From: Hyphococcus sp.
GTDB taxonomy: Bacteria > Pseudomonadota > Alphaproteobacteria > Caulobacterales > Parvularculaceae
Direction of reading: 5' to 3'
Length of the DNA: 9,532 bases
NCBI GenBank assembly: GCA_021604605.1
Contig: BQJH01000100.1
Coordinates: forward strand, 1-9,532
Part shown: piece by piece, positions 1 through 6,284 of the stretch
How positions within the stretch are numbered: position 1 is the stretch's first letter
Layout: the number at the start of each line of letters is the position of its first letter
Position numbers and translations under genes: made by a program
The notes under the pieces: model-generated
Databases searched by the model: none
Seen by the model: only the letters and a program-made list of their open reading frames with translations
Told to the model about the DNA's origin: nothing

Positions 1-1
1 A

Positions 2-943
2 GACGGCGAACGATATTTTGCACTGCTTCAGGTTGGGACAATAAATTTTGAAGAGCCTGAGAAAGCCCGCCACAAAGTCCACTTCGATAATTTGACGCCG
101 CTTTATCCTGATGAGCGGCTTAAAATGGAAGTTGAAAAAGAAACGACAAAAGACTTGACCGCACGGGTTATTGATCTTGTTGCGCCGCTCGGGAAAGGCC
201 AGAGAGCCTTGATTACGGCGCCGCCACGCACCGGTAAAACCGTCATTCTACAGAATATTGCCCACGCAGTAGCTGCAAATCACCCGGAAGTTTATCTAAT
301 CGTTCTATTGATTGATGAGCGCCCAGAAGAGGTAACGGATATGCAGCGCTCAGTGAAGGGCGAGGTTGTGTCTTCCACCTTTGATGAGCCAGCGACACGC
401 CACGTTGCCGTTGCTGAAATGGTCATTGAAAAAGCCAAGCGCCTCGTGGAACACGGCCGAGACGTGGTGATCCTGCTGGATTCTATTACTCGTCTGGGCC
501 GAGCCTACAACACGGTCGTCCCATCATCCGGTAAGGTTTTAACCGGCGGTGTTGACGCCAACGCCCTGCAACGCCCGAAGCGTTTCTTTGGCGCAGCGCG
601 GAACATCGAAGAGGGGGGATCGCTGACGATTATCGCAACCGCCCTTATTGAGACCGGTTCAAAAATGGACGAAGTGATCTTCGAAGAATTTAAAGGGACG
701 GGTAACTCGGAACTTATTCTTGACCGTAAGGTGGCTGATAAGCGGACTTATCCAGCGATTGATATCGCCAAATCCGGGACGCGTAAGGAAGACCTCATTA
801 CGCCGCCAGCGGAAATGCAAAAAATCTTTGTATTGCGGCGTATTCTCTCCCCGATGGGTGTCTCGGATTCCATTGAGTTTTTGATTGATAAGCTGAAGCA
901 AACCAAGACCAATGGTGATTTCTTCGACTCGATGAACACCTAG
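2..943 (+). CDS. rho: Transcription termination factor Rho, 5' truncated by window edge
   Basis: This is the RNA-dependent hexameric ATPase that loads on nascent RNA and ends transcription in the cytoplasm. The reading frame is open from base 2, so the gene begins outside the window; about 313 residues are visible against roughly 420 in the family, so about the first 105 are missing. The visible part starts at the end of the RNA-binding cold-shock-like domain (GERYFALLQV), then the linker LTPLYPDERL, a Walker A loop APPRTGKT at visible residues 73-80, the LLIDERPEEV block, Walker B VVILLD at 155-160, the Q-loop region (SGKVLTGGVDANAL) and R-loop region (GSKMDEVIFEEFKGTGN), and the usual KTNGDFF tail. 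All catalytic blocks look intact. The TTG at 92 lies inside the conserved domain and is not a real start. The next gene follows after about 100 bases with no clear intrinsic terminator. Identity is certain from family knowledge. Confidence 0.98.
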   Translation, partial: DGERYFALLQVGTINFEEPEKARHKVHFDNLTPLYPDERLKMEVEKETTKDLTARVIDLVAPLGKGQRALITAPPRTGKTVILQNIAHAVAANHPEVYLIVLLIDERPEEVTDMQRSVKGEVVSSTFDEPATRHVAVAEMVIEKAKRLVEHGRDVVILLDSITRLGRAYNTVVPSSGKVLTGGVDANALQRPKRFFGAARNIEEGGSLTIIATALIETGSKMDEVIFEEFKGTGNSELILDRKVADKRTYPAIDIAKSGTRKEDLITPPAEMQKIFVLRRILSPMGVSDSIEFLIDKLKQTKTNGDFFDSMNT

Positions 944-1045
944 GCGGTCTCTTTGGGCCTCGCCTGGAATCAGTAAACATCGATAGTCACGCTTATTTGA
1001 TTTGAAGTTTTCCGTGATAGAGCGCTGGCTCTTGATCAGCTATAC

Positions 1046-2494
1046 GTGCTTGCCCGCCATAAACTCTATATCAATCGAAAAGCTTCCATTTTGACCCAGC
1101 CCACAGCAAAATTCCTGACTGGCGATTTAATGCGTCACGTCGTCATTATGTCTTTGTCGGCAAGCTTTGGGTTGGTCTCCATTTTTCTGGCGGACTTTGC
1201 CGATCTCTATTTTATTTCGCTTCTCGGCAAGAAGGAAATGGCCGCAGCGGTTGGTTTTGCCGGGACGCTGATCTTTTTCAATATGTCGATCATGATCGGT
1301 TTGATGATCGCCATGAGCGCCCTTGCTTCACAGCGAATTGGTCGCGGCGAGGGCGATGAGGCGCGACGCATCGCAACAAGCGTAGCCGTGAATGCTGTGA
1401 TGATTGGTATTGCTTCTGGGTCTGTATTCTGGCTCTGCGCCCCTGATTTCATGGAGTTTTTAGGGGCAAGCGGGGAGACCCGAGACCTTGCTGTGCGTTA
1501 TTTGCGGATTATTTTACCGACAGCGCCAATTTCCGCTCTGGCAATGGTTTGTTCCGGCTTGCTGCGAGCCCACGGCGATGCACGGCGGGCGATGAACGCA
1601 ACCCTGGCGGTGGGTATCGTGAATGCGATCCTAGACCCGATCTTTATTTTTGGTTTCTCCATGGGGCTTGAAGGAGCGGCGTACGCCCTTGTGGCGGCGC
1701 GCTTCGCTATGCTCTTTTTCGCGGTTTATCCAGTCATAAAATATTATGGGGGTTTTGCGCCATTCGATGCAGCACACTTCCGAAAGGACTTTCGTCCGAT
1801 TTATGCGATAGCAGGGCCGGCGATCCTGACCAATATCGCTACGCCAATCGGTCTTGCTGTGGTGACGAGGGCGATCGCGCCTTATGGCGACGCAGCTGTT
1901 GCCGGGTATGCTGTTATTGGGCGCCTCTCGCCTTTGGCTTTTTGTGTTATTTTTGCCCTATCGGGAGCTGTCGGTCCAATTATCGGCCAAAACTTTGGCG
2001 CGCGTGACTATGGCCGTGTTCGCGAAACCCTTACAAAAGCGATGTTGTTTACAGGTGTCTACACATTGTTCATGTGGGCTGTGTTGTTTTTGATGAACGG
2101 GTTTATCGCCGACCAGTTTGGCTTGATGGATAGTGGCCGGAATTTGGTGTTTTGGTTTGCGCTCATTGTGGCGCCGTTATTTTTCTTCAACGGGGTGCTT
2201 TTCGTCTCGAATGCTGCGTTTAACAATTTGAACCGCCCTTTGTGGTCGACCTTATTGAACTGGGGTCGCAACACAATCGGGATCGCGCCCTTCGTATGGC
2301 TTGGCGCTGAATGGGCAGGGGCTCCGGGCGTAATTATTGGACAGGGGCTTGGCGGTGTTTTCTTCGCGGGGCTTGGTGTCTGGCTCGGTTTTCGGCTTAT
2401 CGATGACTATGAAAATGGCCGCCAGGATCCAAAAAAAGGCTGGAAAATCAAACTGATGCGAGATCGCCCCGCGCCGCCTTTTTCCACCTCCTGA
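1046..2494 (+). CDS. MATE family efflux transporter
   Basis: This is an inner-membrane multidrug and toxic-compound extrusion transporter, which in this family exports organic compounds using a Na+ or H+ gradient; the substrate cannot be told here. The product of 482 residues has about 12 hydrophobic segments in two homologous halves. Acidic residues D50 and D53 lie in the first helix; the loop GLLRAHGDARRAM (171-183) followed by NAILDPIFIFG and, in the second half, GPIIGQNFGAR (310-320) are typical of the NorM/DinF superfamily. The start is uncertain. GTG at 1046 has no clear ribosome binding site; TTG at 1091 (giving LTQPTAKFLTG) resembles the beginning of homologues and has a weak GAAAAG eight bases upstream; ATG at 1130 would still keep the first helix. 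It lies about 100 bases after rho on the same strand, so read-through from rho is possible. Confidence 0.93.
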   Translation: MLARHKLYINRKASILTQPTAKFLTGDLMRHVVIMSLSASFGLVSIFLADFADLYFISLLGKKEMAAAVGFAGTLIFFNMSIMIGLMIAMSALASQRIGRGEGDEARRIATSVAVNAVMIGIASGSVFWLCAPDFMEFLGASGETRDLAVRYLRIILPTAPISALAMVCSGLLRAHGDARRAMNATLAVGIVNAILDPIFIFGFSMGLEGAAYALVAARFAMLFFAVYPVIKYYGGFAPFDAAHFRKDFRPIYAIAGPAILTNIATPIGLAVVTRAIAPYGDAAVAGYAVIGRLSPLAFCVIFALSGAVGPIIGQNFGARDYGRVRETLTKAMLFTGVYTLFMWAVLFLMNGFIADQFGLMDSGRNLVFWFALIVAPLFFFNGVLFVSNAAFNNLNRPLWSTLLNWGRNTIGIAPFVWLGAEWAGAPGVIIGQGLGGVFFAGLGVWLGFRLIDDYENGRQDPKKGWKIKLMRDRPAPPFSTS

Positions 2495-2513
2495 GGGTCA
2501 ACCCAACCCCAAT

Positions 2514-2549
2514 TTGCTTTCTTCTTGTTCAGCCTCATAATTAAATGAG
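2514..2549 (+). promoter_or_regulatory. Candidate promoter with overlapping palindrome upstream of the LytTR gene
   Basis: TTGCTT (2514-2519), a 16-base spacer and CATAAT (2536-2541) resemble a sigma-70 type promoter; the -10 matches five of six consensus bases and the -35 only three. The inverted repeat CTCAT-N6-ATGAG (2534-2549) covers the -10 and the expected start of transcription, about 22 bases before the LytTR start codon. This would suit an operator, but the regulator that binds it is unknown. It is a pattern match only. Confidence 0.35.
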
Positions 2550-2570
2550 ATCGCGGGCAGAGAAGAGCGT

Positions 2571-3506
2571 ATGCGGATTAAAAAACTTTTGACAACAATG
2601 AAGCGTGCAACACCATTTGCCTTTGCCGCGACAGGGTTGATTGCGCTTGTCGCGTTCACAATGTTGATCATTGTTCATCAGCTGGCTGATATATCACAGC
2701 CGGTTCAAACAACACTCTTTGTGCAGAACGTATTGGCCCTGGTTATTTTGGTCAGCATTGCCGCATTTTTGATGCGCATGGGTTTTGCCGAGCGCGAGCG
2801 TGATTTGCGCCCGGCGGTCAATCTTTTTGACATCGCTATGTTTGCGATGATGGTGGTGCTTTTTGCGGCTCTTGTGATCGTATATCTGATTTTAAACGGG
2901 GCTTCTTTTGATCGTATTATGAGTGGTGTGCTGGCCCGCCTTGGCGCCTGGTATGCATTAGCAACGATAGCGGGGGCGACAATCTATTTTTTTCTGAGCC
3001 ATCGCGAAGCCTTGCTTTTGTCGGCGGCGGACCAGGCTGAACAAGAAACGCGCCACAACGCGGTAATCGCAGAGCTCAACAAAAAGCTGGCTGCGCATGA
3101 GGCGTCAGTTGAGCACGGTGTTGATACGATCATGGTCAAGTCAGCAGGGCGCATCGACTATGCCCTGGTCAATGAAATCACACATATCGTATCCGCCAGA
3201 AATTATGTGGAACTGCATGGGCTGGAAAAAACCTATCTTTACCGCCAGTCTTTGCGTGTTCTTCTTCAGCGCCTGGAGAAGAAGGGCTTTCTCCAGATTC
3301 ACCGCGGGGCGGCGGTAAACCTCATTCATATTCGTGAGTATGTCCGCGATGGAGCGAAATCTACGGTCCGCCTGAGCGAAGGCGCTGTGCTTTCTGTTGG
3401 GCCGGCTTTTCGTGAGCGCTTGCTTGAAAGATTAGAGGCGATGGTAAAGGCGGATGTTTCCCCTCTTCATCCCCAAAATTCTCATGCTTTGTCCCAAACC
3501 ACATGA
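2571..3506 (+). CDS. Membrane-anchored LytTR-domain transcriptional regulator
   Basis: This is a probable one-component regulator: a membrane sensor part joined to a LytTR DNA-binding domain. The 311-residue protein has a short basic N-terminus, four hydrophobic helices at about 15-35, 47-67, 85-108 and 122-142, a charged, helical, probably coiled-coil linker at about 144-182 (rich in A, E, K, Q), and a LytTR domain at about 184-288. Family hallmarks seen are the opening DTIMVKSAGRIDYALVNEI, the ARNYVELH strand, FLQIHRGAAVNLIHI (240-254) and the closing VGPAFRERLLERL. There is no response-regulator receiver domain, so it is not a standard LytR/AlgR partner of a histidine kinase. The ATG at 2571 has a purine-rich AGAGAAGAG upstream. 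The next gene, a small membrane protein, begins 96 bases later on the same strand. The signal and target genes are unknown. Confidence 0.88.
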   Translation: MRIKKLLTTMKRATPFAFAATGLIALVAFTMLIIVHQLADISQPVQTTLFVQNVLALVILVSIAAFLMRMGFAERERDLRPAVNLFDIAMFAMMVVLFAALVIVYLILNGASFDRIMSGVLARLGAWYALATIAGATIYFFLSHREALLLSAADQAEQETRHNAVIAELNKKLAAHEASVEHGVDTIMVKSAGRIDYALVNEITHIVSARNYVELHGLEKTYLYRQSLRVLLQRLEKKGFLQIHRGAAVNLIHIREYVRDGAKSTVRLSEGAVLSVGPAFRERLLERLEAMVKADVSPLHPQNSHALSQTT

Positions 3507-3587
3507 AAACACCTTAAAAACAAGAGCATAAGAGCCCTAAGCCGGTTGGCGAAAGGGGTGCTGACCAGTTTTAGTTCGCGATTGATT

Positions 3588-3597
3588 AGAGGAGAAG
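3588..3597 (+). promoter_or_regulatory. Strong ribosome binding site fixing the start at 3603
   Basis: AGAGGAGAAG contains a full AGGAG core (3590-3594) eight bases before ATG 3603. It is the best Shine-Dalgarno match in the window and rules against the longer in-frame TTG start at 3546. Confidence 0.8.
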
Positions 3598-3602
3598 TGG
3601 AA

Positions 3603-4016
3603 ATGGCGCGACGGTATTTATTTTCTGTTTTGGCGGTGTGGGTGTTTATTTTCGCCTTCGAAACCCTCGTTCATGGGCTTGGGTTATCGGGCATGTATGC
3701 GGCGGAAAATACGCTTTTTAGGGCGCCGGAAGACGGTGTTGCGCTGATGCCAGTTTTAATCATTGGGCATTTTGCTCTGGCGGTGGGCATCGTTGGGTTG
3801 GTGTGCGGGTTTGCGCGGGCAGGAACCATAAGCCGTGCAGCACAAATTGGCGCATTTTTGGGCCTGACGATTGGCGGCGGGTCGGCGCTTTTGACCTATG
3901 TGGCGCAACCGCTGCCAGTAAACCTTGTTATGGCGTGGTGTGTTGCGGGGGTCATAGAATTTGCCGCCGCCGCCGCTTTGGCGCGTATCGTTTTTGGCGA
4001 CCGCTTCCAGTCTTAG
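3603..4016 (+). CDS. Hypothetical four-helix membrane protein
   Basis: I do not recognise a named family with certainty. The 137-residue product is almost all hydrophobic, with helices at about 5-28, 48-70, 79-101 and 107-129 and a small polar loop (ENTLFRAPEDG, about 35-45) between the first two. The first helix carries FETLVHG, an acidic residue plus histidine within the membrane, and the second IIGHFAL; such polar residues in helices recall small uncharacterised membrane families of the DUF1761 kind, but this is a guess. A run of GCC codons gives an alanine stretch in helix four. The start ATG 3603 is set by an excellent ribosome binding site. It lies 96 bases after the LytTR regulator on the same strand, so it may be its partner or target. 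No catalytic motif is visible. Confidence 0.82.
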   Translation: MARRYLFSVLAVWVFIFAFETLVHGLGLSGMYAAENTLFRAPEDGVALMPVLIIGHFALAVGIVGLVCGFARAGTISRAAQIGAFLGLTIGGGSALLTYVAQPLPVNLVMAWCVAGVIEFAAAAALARIVFGDRFQS

Positions 4017-4216
4017 AAGCTGCTTAGCTACTTACGAGTAAGGTGTAAGATAGATTCATAGTAAACCTGTAAATCATAGGTAGGGCCTTGTATTCGTGAT
4101 GGGTTGATACCTTCAATTTCAGCGCGCTTGGGTCGGTAAAGTTTTAGTAAGTTGCATTTTTGCCTGTCTTTTGGCATATACCCGGCGGGGTTAGTCGTGT
4201 GGGTATAGGGGCGTAC

Positions 4217-4381
4217 ATGGTGTCGGTTACGGCGATTTTTGGAATCTTCAGTCTTGTTTTAGTGCTTGGATGCGCGATTTATCTGCTGCGCAAATTGGGT
4301 GCAGAAGATGTCGGGCATATGCTCGCCGCCATAACCGCCTTTGGTTTTATCGCTGCTATTGTCGGCGCAGTTTTATCATAA
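4217..4381 (+). CDS. Putative very small two-helix membrane protein
   Basis: This would be a 54-residue hydrophobic protein with helices at about 3-23 and 32-53 joined by a short charged loop (LLRKLGAEDVGH). The pattern of two clean helices and a charged loop is typical of real small membrane proteins and less likely by chance. ATG 4217 has a TAGGGG stretch just upstream as ribosome binding site; GTG 4199 or TTG 4160 in the same frame would give longer forms with a less hydrophobic, less convincing N-terminus. About 200 bases separate it from the preceding gene; I see no convincing promoter in that gap. Its stop is 16 bases from the end of the convergent DUF4199 gene. No family recognised; function unknown. 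Confidence 0.5.
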   Translation: MVSVTAIFGIFSLVLVLGCAIYLLRKLGAEDVGHMLAAITAFGFIAAIVGAVLS

Positions 4382-4385
4382 CTAC

Positions 4386-4399
4386 AAAGCGTTAGCTTT
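4386..4399. terminator. Weak shared hairpin between convergent genes
   Basis: AAAGC-GTTA-GCTTT can form a five-base-pair hairpin between the ends of the small plus-strand gene and the minus-strand DUF4199 gene, overlapping the latter's stop codon. There is no T run on either side, so intrinsic termination is doubtful; the position between convergent genes is the main argument. Confidence 0.25.
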
Positions 4400-4943
4400 A
4401 TTGATGAGAACCTTGTTCCCGCGGGGGAAAGACTTTCGGGTTGCGCAAAAGCGCGGCTGACACCAATGAGACGACGAGACCAACCGGAAATATCTCCAGG
4501 AATGTGACCGGCATTCTGAAAATTGGGTTGGCATATTGCTGCTTCATTTTTTCCATGTCTTCGATGATTTTATCCAGTTCAGCGCCGCTGACACCTGCTT
4601 CACGCTTCGCTTCGATAATTCCTGCCGTGTATTCATTGATGAAGGCGTAATCGGAAACGGAAAGATAGGTTTCCCAGCCAATAACGTAAAAGAGACCTGC
4701 AACACCGCTGATCGCCAGGCCAAGCAAGAGCGCTGGACCAAACTTTATCACCCCGCCTAAATTGCGATCGCGGTGCCTCTTTACGCCCACAAAGATGAGG
4801 GAAAGCACGAGGATCATAACGGAATAGCCAAAAAGCTGGCCGCCGGTGTGGGTGTCGCCATCAGCGATAGCAAACCCAAAAATCATCGTTCCAATGATTA
4901 TTGATCCGGCGATGGCGCCGTACACGAGAGCGATTTTTATCAT
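4398..4943 (-). CDS. DUF4199 family membrane protein
   Basis: The 181-residue product matches my recollection of the DUF4199 family: four membrane helices at about 4-26, 37-54, 68-90 and 148-167, the cytoplasmic motif FVGVKRHRDRNLGGVIKFG (51-69) between helices two and three, and a long amphipathic, charged segment (about 100-140, AKREAGVSGAELDKIIEDM) before the last helix, which runs through FRMPVTFLEIFPVGL. The family has no known biochemical role. Its start codon overlaps the stop of the DUF1801 gene as ATGA (4940-4943), so translation is probably coupled, and it is the last gene of a VOC-DUF1801-DUF4199 operon. A membrane-anchored LuxR regulator lies just upstream of that operon, a pairing I recall for DUF4199 genes in other proteobacteria. 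Confidence 0.85.
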   Translation of the reverse strand: MIKIALVYGAIAGSIIIGTMIFGFAIADGDTHTGGQLFGYSVMILVLSLIFVGVKRHRDRNLGGVIKFGPALLLGLAISGVAGLFYVIGWETYLSVSDYAFINEYTAGIIEAKREAGVSGAELDKIIEDMEKMKQQYANPIFRMPVTFLEIFPVGLVVSLVSAALLRNPKVFPPREQGSHQ

Positions 4944-5347
4944 GATGTCTTCCCCTCCATGTTTTTCTTGTAGTGCTCAATCACGGGTGTGAAGTCTTTT
5001 TGAGCGCTGAGGCGTAACACTTTTTCAAAGCCGTCGAGGTCGAATTCAGCAAGCGAGGAAATATTGAAACACCCCTTTTGCAGTTTCACGCCGGGTAGGG
5101 TTTTCTTTGTTAAATCAACTACGTCTGGATTGGCGTACATGACCATGGAATGAAATGTGACGCCTTTTTTGTTTTGAGCGAGGCCGTACTTCATCACGCC
5201 ATCTTCAAGATAACAAAGGGCATCCTTAGCGCTCATAATTGCGCCAGTCTTTTCCATCACAGATTTGTCGATATCTAAAACGGCTCGGCGAAGCTTATCG
5301 ACGATAGGCTTTTCTACTTTGGAGAGGGTGTTTACGAAGCTTGTCAT
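4940..5347 (-). CDS. DUF1801 (YdhG-like) domain protein
   Basis: This is a small soluble protein of 135 residues that fits the DUF1801/YdhG fold, whose biochemical role is not settled. Visible family features are the N-terminal helix PIVDKLRRAVLDID, the region DALCYLEDGVMKYGL, the strand KKGVTFHSMVMYANP (60-74), the KGCFNI motif (91-96) that corresponds to the conserved GK..I segment, and a final helix (DLDGFEKVLRLSA). No signal peptide or membrane helix is present. It sits nine bases after the VOC gene and overlaps the DUF4199 start by four bases, so it is the middle gene of a compact operon. The ATG at 5347 has only a poor ribosome binding site, which suggests translation coupled to the gene before it. 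The assignment is by pattern memory; YdhG relatives are the best alternative name. Confidence 0.75.
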   Translation of the reverse strand: MTSFVNTLSKVEKPIVDKLRRAVLDIDKSVMEKTGAIMSAKDALCYLEDGVMKYGLAQNKKGVTFHSMVMYANPDVVDLTKKTLPGVKLQKGCFNISSLAEFDLDGFEKVLRLSAQKDFTPVIEHYKKNMEGKTS

Positions 5348-5356
5348 TGTCGTATC

Positions 5357-5710
5357 TCATTCAGGAGGTTGAAAGATCGCGAGGGCGTTGCCTTCCGGGT
5401 CTTCGAACCAAGCAAAACGGCCTTTGCCACCGGGGATATCAACTGGACCGATCGTGATTTTACCGCCATGCGCCTTGATATTCTCAACGGCTTTATCAGC
5501 GTTTGGCACCTCCATGTAGAATTTCACATATTGATGCGGTTCATGTCCTAGAGCTGTAATGGCGCCACTAATGCCTACGCCTGCACCCGTATCAACTTCG
5601 GCGCCAGTTAGTGTTTTCTCGGTTTTCCAATCAAATACCTTTTCGTAAAACTCTGCTGTGCTGGCGCTGTCCATACAACCGATTTCAAAACGAACGACTG
5701 GATTGCCCAT
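5357..5710 (-). CDS. VOC-fold (glyoxalase/bleomycin-resistance-like) protein
   Basis: The 117-residue product has one vicinal-oxygen-chelate domain made of two beta-alpha-beta-beta-beta halves: VVRFEIGCMDSASTAEFYEKVFDW (5-28) opens the first, and YVKFYMEVPNADKAVENIKAHGG (61-83) the second, ending in FAWFEDPEGNALAIFQ (99-114). This variant, with FYE..FDW and DPEGN, belongs to the short VOC proteins often annotated only as VOC family; some are metal enzymes or antibiotic-binding proteins, so the substrate is unknown. Possible ligand residues are E9 and the second-half acidic residues. The ATG at 5710 is chosen over GTG 5731 because GGGAG lies six bases upstream. It is the first gene of the operon with the DUF1801 and DUF4199 genes and follows a terminator hairpin, so it should have its own promoter, though none is clear. 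Confidence 0.88.
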   Translation of the reverse strand: MGNPVVRFEIGCMDSASTAEFYEKVFDWKTEKTLTGAEVDTGAGVGISGAITALGHEPHQYVKFYMEVPNADKAVENIKAHGGKITIGPVDIPGGKGRFAWFEDPEGNALAIFQPPE

Positions 5711-5716
5711 ACGCTG

Positions 5717-5721
5717 CTCCC
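5717..5721 (-). promoter_or_regulatory. Ribosome binding site deciding the VOC gene start
   Basis: On the minus strand GGGAG stands six bases before ATG 5710. It supports that start over the in-frame GTG at 5731, which would place this sequence inside the coding region. Confidence 0.65.
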
Positions 5722-5791
5722 AAAGTTGCACTTGTCAGATCCGTTGAGCCGGAGAATACGCGTGGGAAGGCGGGATATGCTATCGCCTAAA

Positions 5792-5816
5792 AGGGTGATT
5801 TCAGCAAAATCACCCT
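5792..5816 (-). terminator. Rho-independent terminator after the LuxR-type gene
   Basis: AGGGTGATTT-CAGCA-AAATCACCCT is a perfect ten-base-pair hairpin with a five-base loop, 14 bases past the stop of the LuxR-type gene. On the minus strand it is followed by a short T run (TTT, then AGG), and on the plus strand by GATTTTAG, so it could act in both directions. It separates the hydrolase-luxR unit from the VOC operon. Confidence 0.75.
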
Positions 5817-5830
5817 GATTTTAGAGGTTT

Positions 5831-6244
5831 TCAGGGAATGAGCGCCAATTCTTTGGCTTTTTGAATGGCTTGCGTCCGGCGCTGTACCTCAAGCTTTTCA
5901 TACACTCGCGCGAGGTGGGTTTTGATTGTATTGGGAGAAACGTCGAGTTTTCGGGCGATTTCTTTATTGGTTAGCCCGGCAGCGAGGAGTTCCAGCGTTT
6001 CGTATTCCCTTGGAGATATGCCGAGAGAGTTGATCGCTGCCTCGTTCTTGATGAAGCTGGCAGGCGCCGTCTTTTGGGTAAGCCGATGGCCTGCCCAGAC
6101 CCCCAGTGCCGTGAAAGCTGCCGCTATCAAAAGGATGTAAAATTCACCGGCAAAGACCTTGGTGATATATTTATATTCAAGCCAGCTCATGGCGAAAGCG
6201 CCAATGGCTAAGGCGGCAGCATAGATGGCGATGGTGCGCTTCAT
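5831..6244 (-). CDS. Membrane-anchored LuxR-type transcriptional regulator
   Basis: This is a probable one-component regulator of 137 residues: two membrane helices at about 5-22 and 34-52, then a short linker and a C-terminal LuxR/GerE helix-turn-helix domain at about 72-137. The domain is textbook: ISPREYETLELLAAGLTNKEIARKL followed by the recognition helix in SPNTIKTHLARVYEKL, and a fourth helix RRTQAIQKAKELALIP. There is no receiver domain or autoinducer-binding domain, so any signal must act through the membrane part or a partner. ATG 6244 has a GGGGG run just upstream. It starts 40 bases after the hydrolase gene on the same strand, so the two are likely cotranscribed, and it ends at a strong terminator. 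The DUF4199 operon immediately downstream is a plausible target or partner. Confidence 0.92.
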   Translation of the reverse strand: MKRTIAIYAAALAIGAFAMSWLEYKYITKVFAGEFYILLIAAAFTALGVWAGHRLTQKTAPASFIKNEAAINSLGISPREYETLELLAAGLTNKEIARKLDVSPNTIKTHLARVYEKLEVQRRTQAIQKAKELALIP

Positions 6245-6284
6245 GCCCCCAAGAATGGCTGACTCTGGCCCGGCCTTCCAGCCC

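Noticed and set aside
944..1045. Possible intrinsic terminator after rho
   Set aside because: AGGCG and CGCCT (942-946, 960-964) could pair, but the loop is long and no T run follows.
3964..3978. Tandem GCC repeat
   Set aside because: It is a short in-frame alanine run within a membrane helix, as expected in a moderately GC-rich gene; too short to suggest a functional microsatellite.
4031..4042. Inverted repeat CTTAC-GA-GTAAG after the four-helix protein gene
   Set aside because: The two-base loop is too tight for a five-pair hairpin and there is no T run, so it is not a credible terminator.
4104..4132. TTGATA as a -35 box for the small membrane protein
   Set aside because: No acceptable -10 hexamer occurs 16 to 18 bases downstream.
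5865..6140. Plus-strand open frame of 91 codons over the LuxR-type gene
   Set aside because: Antisense of a clear LuxR helix-turn-helix; serine- and arginine-rich composition is typical of a shadow frame.
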